The translations under genes and the position numbers were made by a program. A DNA stretch of 64,000 nucleotides from Undaria pinnatifida (lineage: Eukaryota; Sar; Phaeophyceae; Laminariales; Alariaceae): the NCBI GenBank assembly GCA_012845835.1, contig JABAKD010000022.1:13313718-13377717 (forward strand). Reading direction: 5' to 3'. Numbering within the stretch: position 1 is the stretch's first letter; every line of letters begins with the position of its first letter. Below, in pieces: positions 54,101 through 64,000 of this stretch. Under the pieces are notes generated by a model. It was given only the letters and a program-made list of their open reading frames with translations. It searched no databases and was not told the origin of the DNA.

Positions 54101-57100
54101 GGGGAAAAAAACTGAAAAGTGCAAAAACTGATGGGCAATCCCATGGTCCAGCATGAAAAAAAAAACAACTAAAGCAACAAAAAAAGAAGAGAATGAATTT
54201 CCGACGATTTTGGCGCGAGGAGTACCGTCATTCAGAAACAGTTACAGCCAAAAAGCTCTACCGCTATCGAAGCACACGTCATTTCCAGAATGTGGCTCCC
54301 CAAGCAGGAAGCTCTGTTACGTCGCCTAAAAACTGACTTTTATCTCAACCCGACAAACCATCGGAAATACCTGGTACCATCTAGGTAATCAACGAACGAC
54401 GATGTACGATCACGTAAATCCACCAAAAAAAGGGTTTCCACGCGTGACTTATTCTACGATAGATCCCTTCCCCCCAAGCCAGCGATTTTCTTTAACGAAC
54501 GCTTTACGGCTCCTCAACACGAGGGAGGATGCTACTGTATGAGAAAAATATCCCCACAAACGTTTTTCTTGCTTGCAACAGTCTGTCGAACCATGACGTC
54601 GGGGTGGGTGGCAAGGGGCACCGTATTTTAGGAGATACGGCCGTGAGCTGGTTTCAAAATCGGGGATTTCGTTGAAAAAAGGTTGGGGGAGACTAGCGTC
54701 GAACAGCACGCATATGGGAAGTTTCTCGCTTGAGGAGCAACGTAAGAAAAATATATATATGTATATATTTGGCCAACACGTGTTGACCCGACCGTAGCAC
54801 GCGCTCATTTAGCACCGCACTCCCGACATGGGGACGAAACACTTGGATTTAGACGACGATTTCTTGTTTGGAGGGGGGGGTTGGAAATGGGTCAAGCGTA
54901 AAGAGAACCCCGTATCGCGCTGGAGCGGGCCACGCCGTTTTCGGGGAGTTCACCTGTGCGGTCTGTGGCAGAGGCTTGTCGTCCACGACAGCGCAATCCC
55001 CGAGGGCGAACACCGACGGTGCCCCGAGAACTCGGAGCCAGTCGTCGGTAACCAGCCGTCCCCTGCCAAAAAAACGCCCACACCGGACCGCGAGGAGTTG
55101 GCGTGTAACAGAAACGCGTACACCGCAGAGCGCGGAAGTGGCGTGTGTCAGGGTTGAAAATGCGCAAACAAGCGTCAAACGCAAGATAGAGTCGATACCC
55201 TCGCACGCGCTGCCAATCGTGGAAAACAAGCTCCCCCCCCCCCCGCCTGCAAATTAGGCACATACGCCTTAGTGCATAGAGTCAGCGTGGGTCGGAGGTG
55301 ACAGCGCATAAACCAACGCCAACCGCACCGCACGGGTAGGCACCTAATCTCGACTACCCATTCCCACAGATTCCTTCTAGCCCGCCTGTTTCAAAGGCAC
55401 ATAAACCGCAGCGCATGGAAGACGCCTCTCTCACAGGTGAGGGCGCGTAGACCAGCTCCAACCTCGAGGTTAAGCTTCCACCCTCCGATACCCGCCCCTA
55501 TGCATTCCTTCTAGTCCCGTGTTTCAATGCCCCCCACCATTTGCACCCCACCGCCCCCTGCATCCTGCGTGCTATAATACCTGCCCCATGAAGCCTTTTC
55601 CTTCTGCTCGTCGATGGATTTGATGAGGTCCAACACAAGGGGGAGGGGGCCGTTCCCGGCCGCCCAGACGGCGAGGCCGTACGGAATGGAAGACCCATCC
55701 GATAAATCCAGGTGTGTTGCGGTTACCGCCTTCACGCCAACCTTGAGCATCACTTCCGTCATCTCCGTCTACAGCAGCGGCGGGCGTGGAATAGGGTTAC
55801 GGAAACGAAGCCTGCACAGGTTATTTAAAACTCGACCTTTTCGCCACGGAAAACCTCATCCTACACTCCTACACTGTTTAAGATCAACAGCCTATCAAAT
55901 CCTTTTACACTGTTGCAAATAATGGCAAGGCGGTTAATCAAAAAAAATATCAAACGTGTTTTGTGTAGTATTTTGCTCAAGATGTTTTCGTGCCGGCTCT
56001 GTAGCATTTTTTCTTCGTTTTTTTTTTCGTTTTTGTTTTGTCTGGCGTCGAATCTTGTAAATTTTCAACAAATTTCGGTCATAGTTCTCCAACAACCACG
56101 ATTGACCTTCGATCTCGGGATAGAAGCTACCCACGGCCAACCCGCTTCGTTCCTGACAAAGCCACATGAATGTAGGCGATAGCGCCGACTGTATGTTGAT
56201 CACGGCTCTAGGACGCGAGAGGTTGCCCGCGCTGTCAATAGCCCTTTGATCAAAGCCGCTCAAAATTGTATGCCTTGCCCGTTGGACATCGATCGAGACT
56301 TTTCGTAATTTCTACACACCAGCCGCCAAACGTTTGTTAACAGAAGCCTAGTCAGCACCCGCCATGGGGTGGAACGAGCTCGCGACGTTCAGATTTCACC
56401 ACGCTGTGGTTGATTTCGTCGAACGAAGTGTGCCGAGCAATGTCGAGCAACAAAGAATCTCGCCGCTTCGAATCCAACATTTGCTTGAGTCTTTGTCACC
56501 GGGATCATACCCAAGGTTTTCCGCCAGGAGCCCCACTTTTTCTAAAAAATGGGAAAATTCCAATAAGCCGTACAGGAATGGTATAGCTGGTATCTTCGAC
56601 AATTTTAAATATTTCTTGTGCAACATCGCCTTGCCATTAGCAACGGTCTTCCAACTGCAAAAAAAAAAAAAAAATCTTGTGCAACATCGCCTTGCCATTA
56701 GCAACGGTCTTCCAACTGCAACAAAAAATACATTTTCTTGTGCAACATCGCCTTGCCATTAACAACGGCCTTCCAACTGCAAAGAAAAATATCTACGTAT
56801 TCAACCACCTGTCAATGTGAGAATGACCCCACATTGTTTCAACAGGCTACTGAATATTTTTGCCACGGCATGAAAAAAATAACCCACACAAATTTCCAGA
56901 GGCCATAGCATGCTGTTACCACGGGAAGAAATGACCACACACTAGTCCCAAGTAGTTTTTCCCCAACAACCCGAGTGCTGTTCTCAAGGGGTTACGCCGG
57001 TGTCATCAACCACGCTGGAGGAGGGCGATGCCTTTGCCATCGATGCCATCAACCATACTGGGGGGAGGCGATATCTTTGCGGGCCCCGTCCGTCAACAGG

Positions 57101-60100
57101 AGCGCTCAGCCAATGAAAGCGCGCGTCATGAGCTGAGTGGAAACTGGAGCCCGACCTCACGCTGGGTCAGGGGAAGCAAGGGAACGGGGTGTCCTACTAG
57201 AGACGTGGGGTTTGAGGTGCACACGCGACGACTGGGCGCATGTTGACACTTTCTGACTGCAAAAACGCTCGCACACGAGAAAAAGTGATCAGAAGTGCAT
57301 ACGTTGTGTACGGCTGTGATTTTTTGAAGTCGATTCTTTCAGTCAGATTGCACGATTCAATCGACGTCGGGCTCGCAAACTGACCGCGATCATGCCATAA
57401 TCCATTCAACGTGTCTGCTTCCAGCTATATTTCCCCCCCCCTCACCAGCCCTTGGACGGCGATTTCACAGCCATACACCTGAACGAAATAGTGTTGCGCT
57501 AGCATTCAGTAGTGATCAAGTTTGCACAGCTTGTGACAGCTATGTTATATCCCGTTGTATCGGGTAGTGGTTGACAGCGCAGCGCGGAACCAACCTCGAT
57601 TAGGCCTTCTTCTACCAGCTTCGTTTTGCGCTCCGTGAGGCTGGACACGGCCGCCTTCTGCAGGGCGCCGTCGAAAGCGGTGAGAACCTTGTCACTGTGG
57701 AGTCCCGCGGCAAGACCAAGAGGGGGGTAAACACAAGGAGGAGGGGCGTAAGAGAGGCAGGCACCACGCTACTAAAGTTTTTCTGCCGAGCGTAAAAAGA
57801 CGGCTGCATAAACAAAAACGTCGGCAGGACAACCGACCCGTCTTGGTTCATTGCCGGGGCGATCATAACTTGTTATCACTCTTGGGATAATCTCAACGCA
57901 AGGCGAAGAAGGGTGGAGACAACGGGAAGAAGCGTAAGAAAACGCATTCCGAGATAAGGGCGCACCAAAAAAATAGTGAGATTCGTCACTTGAGGATCTT
58001 TCTAAACCCCTTCACAGCTCTGACAGATCACCGAGCCCCGTCACTTGAGGATCCTTCTAAACCCCTTCACAGCTCTGACAGATCACCGACCCCCACTTGA
58101 CGATCTGGGTATTTCAGGGAAGAATTGCATGGTCTAGCTCATGTTACCGACTGGGAGCCAACGATCTGCGCGAGCTAGCGGTTTATTTTCCAGGTTTGGA
58201 TCTGTACTCTCTACAAGGGCTCCGCTACGCGGGCGGCTGACGCCGCCCGCTACGCTCGCGCAAGGCAAGGAAGAATGCAACAAAAAACATGTAAAGGGGA
58301 CAGAAAGAAGGAGGCCCATGTTTTGGTGCAAACAGCGATTTGATAATGCCAAGAGCTGCTTGTCCAGAGCAAGTTGCCCTGTTGTGCTCAGCTGTGCTGT
58401 GTGCTTTTGTTACCGGTGTTACGTTTTGATCGGCAGTATGGGGGTAAATTGCGTGGGGGAAAAAACAGGGGCCCGTGAAAGATCAAATACATGTAGAAAA
58501 AGAAAAAAGAAGAAAAGTAGCACATCACAACACGTATTATACTGCTTTATGTTCGAAAGAAAGCACACAGCGCAGCACGACACAGCACCGCAGCGAAGGG
58601 CACGGCAGCGCACCGTGCGGCTCCGCACGGCTCCGCACGGCGCTACGCTGCGCTGCTGGGCTATATATAGCCGCACTGATTCGAGCTGGGCGTGCATTGT
58701 GATCCAACAGCGTAGTACCTGATGGTATGTACAAACCTGGTGTAGTAGTACCGGTATGCACTATTGAAATTGTAGTACACCCCGCAGGTGTCGCAGACAC
58801 CGAAGAGCAAAGCCGAATTCCGCCTGTTGCGGATGTTGACCGTGCCCCCACAGTGCTTGCCAGAGCAAGGGTACGTGTTTCTGACGCCCGCAACGCCGCC
58901 GACCACGGTCCAGCCTGCACCCCCACCCCCACCACCGCCACCGGCAGAGCCTCCACCACCTCCACCTTCTTGGCTTTGGTTGGTAGGCTTCGGCTTTTTA
59001 GCAGGAGAGCTACGATATATGCTTGAAGACAACATGCTGCTCGCTCTCCGAGTTTAAAACTGGTGGGGAAGCGCTACGGCGACAGGTGGCCAGCATAGGG
59101 AGCTGAAAGTAGGTGCCTACTCGTAGAACACTAAAAAGCCGGCAGTCAACTTCAACATCTCACGACTTTGCGCCGTAGATGCGTCGTAGAGTCGTAGATC
59201 ATACGTTGGTAAAAACGAAATTTAACACCTGAAAGTCGATCAAAAACGAAGGAATACCTGAAAGTCGTAGATCATACGTTGGATAAAGTTACGGAATGGA
59301 AAAAATAAAAAGAGAAACGGAAAACAAAGAAACGAAGAAAGCGAACAAAGTAAGGAACGCGAAGAATGCCGGGAAGGTTCTCCGAGAGGGGGGTTTAGGC
59401 AGGCGTGTTCCAAGTGGGAGCGCTGAGAGCGGAGCAGGTCCCATTAACCAAGTGAATAAGGTTTAAAATTTTTTCGAGGACAAATGTAATTATATCTATA
59501 TGTATGCAGGTCCTGCACGATATCTCACAACGGTAGATACAAGATCTGCTGTAGATGATCTATGTGATCTATATGATCTAAATCGTTGTGTGTTCGAGGT
59601 ACGAGACCTCTAACTCCTGGAAAGAAAATCCCACACTAATCCCAAGTATATAGTTCGAACCCTAACACTAGATAGGCAAAAAACGACCGCATGAAACAGG
59701 AACGTCGGGTGGCCAAACGACCCGTCTAAACGCCCCGTCTTCCTTCCTTCCTTCTTTCCTTCCTTCTTTCCTTCCTTCCTTCCTTCCTTCCTCCCTTCTT
59801 TCCTTCCTTACCTGGCCTCGATGAGCTTGATTCTCACGTACTTCAGCAGGTGAGGGTAGAATCGGGGACCTTCCTGAAAATAGCGACACAACAGAAATAA
59901 CGCCGACAACCCACAACGACAAAACAAAACACAACGAGAAAAAAAAAAAAAAGAACACGCTTAGCTGTCAAGCCGCTACGACAAATACACAAGTACGACA
60001 AGCAAACCACGAAAAGCAGGGCCAGCGGTAGGGAGAAAACCCCAAAGTCGAGCATATAGAATAATAAGCGGCATTGCAGCCAACTATTTTCAGGGCCCAG

Positions 60101-61534
60101 TGCAGGCCTAAGACGGTGCGGAAAACGTTGGAAGAATACACCACGGAAGCAACAAAGGGAAACTGCGGAAAACGTTAGAAGAATACACCACGGAAGCAGC
60201 AAAGGGAAACAGCGATGCTAAGCTCGCACGTTGAACACAGGGAGCATGTTCAACAGAATGCGCAGCCTAAACGCGTGCGGCGTAACTTGGGAAGGTGCCG
60301 GCCGTAAGCCTCACGCGAACACATGGGTTTTCTCGCGTCATCGGTGGGGTTCATTTATCCGTGAGTCTCACAATATGTTCAGGGGTTTACACGGCCACTT
60401 AGCGGGGCCGTAAATGTGTTTGCTGGAAGCAAATAAGGATCGACAAGGTAGCTCTTTGCCTTTGCAGTATGATGCTTGAACACGCAAGGGCATTGCGGAA
60501 AAGCCGTAACATGCTTCGTATTCTGCGTGAACAGCGCCATAGCGTGCACGCGAACCTGGTATCTCCTGCGAGAAACCACGTGCTCCTCCTTCACCCCGAT
60601 TCGTTTTCGCACCCTCTATCACCTGACCCAGCTTGGCAACAACCAACCGCGTCGTCATTGCTCAACGACGCCTACGACGAAAGACGGTACTCTATCCTCC
60701 TAGGGTTGGTCTCGTCCGCTGTGTCTATGCAGACTGAAGGGGCACCCCGGACCGAACATGTCAGCTGACGGGTCTAATCCTGACCCCTTCAAGGCCTCTT
60801 TAGACCAAACAATACCAGTTGTAGTGTGGGTAGTTCCTTGACGGCTGTCCGTCAAAGAGCAAGGGTGCTATCAACCAACATATTTGTCCCAGACGACCCA
60901 AGGCTAGTATAAAAACTTCGAAGTATTATAGTATTATATGTACCAGGTACATAGTATTACACATAGTATTATGCATAGCAATATACATAGCATTATACAT
61001 AGTATTGTACATAATGTTAGGCATGATGTTATACGTACTACTAGTAGTATACCCTTACTGTCACTACCAAGTCCTGTATGACTATACCAGGTATCACTCG
61101 CGCGAGTGGCTCTGTATCCCACTCAAAAACGGACTTACAGCTAATTTCTTGGCACCGCGTCACGACGAAGAACTCCATGGCGCGCGGCGGTGCATACCGC
61201 TGAACCGAAAAGCACAAAAACTTTGCAACACGGAGACAACTGGCATATTTGAAATATTTTTACAAATATGATGTCTTACCAATTTAATACTTGATCATGC
61301 ATGACAAGTATTGTAATATAACATAATGTCACCTTAATATTGTCATATATTAGGTTTCGAGTGATGAAAAGTTCCTAAAAACGAGCGACCGGTGTAGTAC
61401 GCAGCTTGAAAAGATGAGCATCGACCCTAAATTCGTCGAAATCACAGCTGATGTTAGAATAATTTTATAAAAATAGTGTCCAACTCGTCTCACACTCTCT
61501 AAACGTGACCCCCCAGAGCAACAATATTCATCAC

Positions 61535-61582
<48 letters not shown>

Positions 61583-62206
61583 CATGAGATAAGCATTTAC
61601 CTTTTCATGAGTGTAAATCTGTAGACGCAATGAGCACCCAAATGTTGGAGGTGCCTCTACTAGGAGTGAGAACGGTGCCCCGCCTCGGATGGGATGCGTG
61701 GTCAATGAACAAATTTCCAAGGCAAGTAACAAACGAGCACGCCCCTCCTCCCCGCCTACAGAGTAGCATTCGTCCCCATTACCTCTTCGATGAAGTCACG
61801 AAGCTCGGCGCAGCACTCCACCCCGGTCGGGCCCGCTCCGACAATGGCAAACGTCAAAGCCGCAACCCTTTGCTCTTCGGTCAGCGTCGGGAGATTGGCT
61901 CGTTCGAAGCAGTTCCCAAGCGCCTGCATTTTCGCAAGAGAGAGGGCAGCCAATAATCGCAACGCTGCGTGCTGACCATTCCATTCGACAAACTCGTGGC
62001 AGCTGACGAAATTTGAAACAACTTTCAATGCAATATACCGCTTTCCTCAGACGGCGATGGCAGCACTACACTATGGTAACTTAAACACACAAAACTCAGC
62101 TGTGACATCGAGATTTTCGTCGAAATTCACATTCGCAAGCTGCGTGTGATGCTTCGATTGCGCGCGCTTCGTACGGGGCGCAAACATCCTCAAGAGCGTT
62201 TTCCGT

Positions 62207-62237
<31 letters not shown>

Positions 62238-64000
62238 GTCCAGCAATGTGGGACCGTTCACGCAAAATATGCTTTGCCCCAACTCGTGGCTGATTTTGGA
62301 CAAGTTGCTGTGCGAGCAGAGTCTTCCCTACCATGGGGTTGCAGCAGAACGTTCTAAGAATTTTCTGAGCTACCATGAGAAGAAGGTCAATATCATCATC
62401 CATCATCCATCATCGTCACCCGAAACATGACTTCGAACACATGCATTCGTTCGCGCAAAGCTCGACCAACATTTCTATGCGCTATCATAGTCCTAAAACA
62501 ATACTTCGAAGTATACCTGCCAAACTATCACACTGACCCATAGTTCCACCCTTGTGGAGCCAACCGGTATCATAAAATTAGTTAATCCAACAACTGCAAC
62601 CCCTAGAGTGGGATGAAGCCGCAAACGACCTGATTGTGTTGCGGAAAGTTCATTGTGTCGCGGTTTCACAACATGGCGAAAGGCAACAGCTCCCGGGAGT
62701 GTCCACTGCCTCGTTGCGCCTGTGCCAGCCCCGGGGGCATAGCAAACGGTGGTATCACTACTGTAGAAGCGGCAAAAGTAGAATAAAAGCTGCGTAGCGT
62801 CGGCCGAAAATGCATACCAGGTACACCTTCGGGGTACGCAGTATAACGGCAAAGTTTGCGCGTCTTGCATTCAGTACAGTACTGTGCTAAAATCTGGGAC
62901 TACATTTTTTCGTGCGCTTTTGGTGCGTCTATACCTTGAGGCCATTCATTCGAACCCACGGAACTGCACGAAACGCAGCAGAGTTGGAGCACAGCTATTA
63001 ATAGTATGGCGGCACTGCGGTAGATGCCCGACATACTGCGGACCACAATGCTGGCAATAGCTTCTATTAGATAGTATCACTGTTAACTTCGTCATATCAG
63101 GCAATACGCTACGCAAAGTTTCCGTCCACCTTACAATGTCACTATTATGCGATACCTCACCTAGCACAATTTAGTCGTTGTCTTCTCTGACATACAACGA
63201 ACTCACACTACGCCAACCAACCTCTCACACCCTCCCGTGTACATTACAATCACGGCTCTTGTACTTTTCGTTCAACATTTTAGTACTGCGAAACGAATCC
63301 CACCCAAAATTCCAAGTATTATTGTCCCCTAAACCTTAAACTAGGTCAATACACTAGGTCCAAGTATTTTGTCCCAAACAACGCGTATGCAGGTTGTGAT
63401 GTCACGCGCAGGTTCAAGCGCTGCCGCCGACGCCAATAGTTAATGGAGTTTGACGGAAACGGTGCTTTGGGCTGCTTGTAAAAGGTTAAACTCATACCTA
63501 CCCAAACTAAGCCTTGAAGCACTAGCTAGCTGCAAGCGCAGGTTCTAGCGACATGTATTAGGCAAAACCAAGTTGCCAAAACTCCACCTTTTTTTGCTAA
63601 CTGGCAACTTTACGGAAATCAGGATTTGCCAAACAGCAAAGACGTTTCGCGATTTTTTTTCTTGGATATTATTTCTCTATTAAACGTCTTTCGCTGGAAA
63701 CTGATGGAAACTTTATTCGTTATTTGCTATTTTGATTTGCCATTTCGAAACTTGAAACATGACTTGCCAAAATGGGCAAGCATTTTTTTGCCATTTTGCA
63801 ACGCGCTGTTCGAAATGAGCCCCAAGTGCTTAACCCCTTTAGAGCACCAAACACTCTCCCATACTAATTTCAAGTTATTTCCCCCGAAAACGGGTTTTCA
63901 GTGGTATAAGGTTCTAACTCCTCCAACTGCTCCTGCTTTAGCGTACTGTACCTTCCTGAGCTTCTGAGCGTCCTGAACCTGCTTGAGGAAGATGCAGTGC
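51096..64000 (-). CDS. NDH2: Type II (alternative) NADH dehydrogenase, 9 visible exons, 5' end outside window
   Basis: Rotenone-insensitive single-subunit flavoenzyme that passes electrons from NAD(P)H to quinone without pumping protons, usually on the inner mitochondrial membrane (also plastid forms in algae). Exons in gene order: 63952-64000 (continues right), 61783-61923, 59812-59873, 57595-57694, 55581-55768, 54954-55062, 53139-53405, 52419-52493, 51096-51176; together 357 codons with matched phases. Landmarks: second Rossmann fold FAIVGAGPTGVECCAELRDF, the GLAVWAAGNGP strand, FAD-contact FALGDCA, AQVASQQGTYLARL, and the C-terminal LLWRSIYLTKQ-VSWRNRFLV followed by KVFGRDITRF. No EF-hand is visible in the usual insertion site. 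The N-terminal FAD Rossmann motif and targeting peptide should lie beyond 64000. Confidence 0.95.
51180..52270. repeat. TTAGGG-containing repeat block with a ~560-bp duplication
   Basis: About six imperfect ~80-bp units carrying GCACTTAGGGTTAGGGTTAG, GACACCTTCAAACCGAGTAA and GGTTGGATAGCTGCGTCATT. A larger segment (51304-51465) recurs at 51869-52042: TTCACCCC-TGGAGG, CAACTTGACCxTCTCG. It fills the last NDH2 intron. Confidence 0.82.
52419..52493 (-). CDS. NDH2: NDH2 exon
   Basis: Twenty-five residues, IGSESVKSTGGFGYLLWRSI YLTKQ, the membrane-proximal C-terminal motif ('GxxxxxLWRSxYLTxQ'). Acceptor CGGGCAG, donor CAG/GTGCCG. Confidence 0.96.
53139..53405 (-). CDS. NDH2: NDH2 exon (quinone-site region)
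   Basis: Eighty-nine residues: VASQQGTYLARLFSRGFEFS, then a Ser/Glu/Gly-rich insert, then KPFQFLNLGILAYTGADGAL AQVQ. In plants some NDH2s carry an EF-hand near here; this insert has no EF-hand loop that I can see. Donor CAG/GTGCGG. Confidence 0.95.
53515..53960. repeat. ~78-bp minisatellite, six units
   Basis: Units begin CAGCCGTGTxC and contain CCAAGTGCAAAGAG then GCAGTAGxATC. NDH2 intron, about 100 bp from the acceptor of the AQVAS exon. Confidence 0.85.
54028..54300. mobile_element. GTCATTCAG/GCCAAAA dispersed element, copy 3
   Basis: GATGCACCAATCATTTTCTG, CGAAAACTGATTTGGGGGAA, TTCCGACGATTTTGGCGCGA, CCGTCATTCAGAAACAGTTA. NDH2 intron between the FALGDCA and AQVAS exons. Confidence 0.65.
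54954..55062 (-). CDS. NDH2: NDH2 exon (FALGDCA)
   Basis: Thirty-six full codons: GRLVTDDWLRVLGAPSVFAL then GDCAVVDDKPLPQTAQ. 'VFALGDCA' contacts FAD, and 'LPxTAQVAxQQG' follows across the next junction. Acceptor TTTGGCAG, donor CAG/GTGAAC. Confidence 0.98.
55581..55768 (-). CDS. NDH2: NDH2 exon (VWAAGNGP)
   Basis: Sixty-two codons plus two bases: LKVGVKAVTATHLDLSDGSS, IPYGLAVWAAGNGPLPLVLD and LIKSID. Family pattern 'VxxxxxxxLxDGxxIPYGLLVWATGxGP'. Donor CAG/GTATTA. Confidence 0.97.
56614..56796. repeat. 61-bp tandem repeat, three units
   Basis: CTTGTGCAACATCGCCTTGC, CATTAGCAACGGTCTTCCAA, CTGCAA plus an A-rich spacer; unit starts at 56614, 56675 and 56736. NDH2 intron. Confidence 0.92.
57595..57694 (-). 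CDS. NDH2: NDH2 exon
   Basis: Thirty-three full codons: DKVLTAFDGALQKAAVSSLT then KLVEEGLIE, after completing a Ser codon. It matches 'xDxVLxxFDxxLxxxAxxxL'. Donor GAG/GTTGGT is weak. Confidence 0.92.
57984..58215 (-). mobile_element. GATC-rich element, partial copy G, with 55-bp end duplication
   Basis: TTGACGATCTGGGTATTTCA, CTGGGAGCCAACGATCTGC and GGATCTGTACTCTCTAC mark a truncated reverse copy. Its terminal segment (57984-58038) is tandemly repeated as 58039-58093, each ending CTGACAGATCACCGA. Confidence 0.65.
59505..59600 (-). mobile_element. GATC-rich element, fragment H
   Basis: Fragment with GGTCCTGCACGATATCTCAC and GTAGATGATCTATGTGATCT, matching the left end of the family on the reverse strand. 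Confidence 0.55.
59812..59873 (-). CDS. NDH2: NDH2 exon
   Basis: Twenty codons plus two bases: EGPRFYPHLLKYVRIKLIEA ('LYPxLxxxVxIxLxEA'). Acceptor TTTTCAG, donor CAG/GTAAGG directly beside a (TTCC)n tract. Confidence 0.95.
60117..60210. repeat. 47-bp tandem duplication
   Basis: TGCGGAAAACGTTGGAAGAA, TACACCACGGAAGCAACAAA repeated once with two changes. NDH2 intron. Confidence 0.92.
61268..61470 (+). mobile_element. TTGCAAAGATGAG element, full-length copy
   Basis: Same element as 8433-8628. Core TACGCAGCTTGAAAAGATGA, then CGACCCTAAATTCGTCGAAA and CACAGCTGATGTTAG. AT-rich ends. Confidence 0.75.
61600..61740 (+). repeat. Dispersed repeat, copy paired with 19805-19930
   Basis: GACGCAATGAGCACCCAAAT, GTTGGAGGTGCCTCTACTAG, GAGTGAGAACGGTGCCCCGC. 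NDH2 intron, next to an (ATC)n run at 61524-61590. Confidence 0.6.
61783..61923 (-). CDS. NDH2: NDH2 exon with NADH-binding Rossmann fold
   Basis: Forty-seven residues: ALGNCFERANLPTLTEEQRV and FAIVGAGPTGVECCAELRDF. It carries GxGxxG (GAGPTG) with the acidic residue of the second, NAD(P)H-binding fold following at E. Acceptor AATGCAG, donor GAG/GTAATG. Confidence 0.98.
62095..62170 (-). mobile_element. TTGCAAAGATGAG element, core copy (reversed)
   Basis: CAGCTGTGACATCGAGATTT, CGCAAGCTGCGTGTGATGCT. It ends at the GCGCGC stretch, as the 33-kb copies do. Confidence 0.55.
62207..62234 (+). repeat. 28-base poly-G run
   Basis: Uninterrupted homopolymer in an NDH2 intron. Other long G runs: 1313-1328 (16) and 26483-26500 (18). 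Length in the assembly may be unreliable. Confidence 0.95.
62235..63951. other. NDH2 intron, distal part
   Basis: No exon. It holds several copies of the CCCATACTAATTTCAAGT-type motif (63300, 63355, 63858), the last linked to CCCCTTTAGAGCACCAAACA. Confidence 0.5.
63952..64000 (-). CDS. NDH2: NDH2 exon (partial, runs off right edge)
   Basis: The visible part reads HCIFLKQVQDAQKLRK before donor AAG/GTACAG. It matches 'H...LKxVxDAxxIR' just before the 'CFERA' motif, which the next exon supplies in phase. Confidence 0.93.

Noticed and set aside
54849-55263. Overlapping plus-strand frames over the NDH2 FALGDCA exon
   Set aside because: Antisense shadows of the conserved minus-strand exon.

Overview
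The window is eukaryotic nuclear DNA holding three intron-rich protein genes and a very repeat-rich non-coding background. Reading frame, splice phase and family alignment all agree exon by exon. Introns are mostly GT-AG and usually 0.3-2 kb (up to 4.2 kb). Poly-G runs, C/G-rich microsatellites, short TTAGGG arrays and many short inverted-repeat elements suggest a large-genome alga, perhaps a brown alga or another photosynthetic stramenopile. That placement is inference from style only.

Gene 1 (minus strand, ATG at 35442, running off the left edge) encodes a BIG/Sec7-type ARF guanine-nucleotide exchange factor. I can place 27 exons, 4,524 coding bases or 1,508 codons, with every splice phase matching: DCB, HUS with a variant HUS box, the complete Sec7 catalytic domain, and HDS1 into HDS2-3. 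The C-terminus lies beyond position 1.

Gene 2 (plus strand, 35957-48576) starts head to head with gene 1 across 514 bp. It encodes a RAB3GAP2-like non-catalytic subunit of Rab3 GAP, 12 exons and about 1,833 residues. An ARF activator and a Rab regulator thus share one intergenic promoter region.

Gene 3 (minus strand, stop at 51096, running off the right edge) encodes a type II (alternative) NADH dehydrogenase. Nine exons are visible, from just before the second Rossmann fold to the C-terminus. Genes 2 and 3 converge tail to tail over 2.5 kb.

The introns carry at least ten dispersed repeat families. They include a tRNA-derived SINE (two copies), a GATC-rich element with short terminal inverted repeats (about eight copies), several MITE-like elements, and many minisatellites. 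The most unusual pattern is that short pieces spanning exon-intron junctions have been copied into the neighbouring intron at many sites: the exon end, the splice site and flanking intron. This happens in both gene 1 and gene 2, so introns look partly built from copies of their own exon edges.
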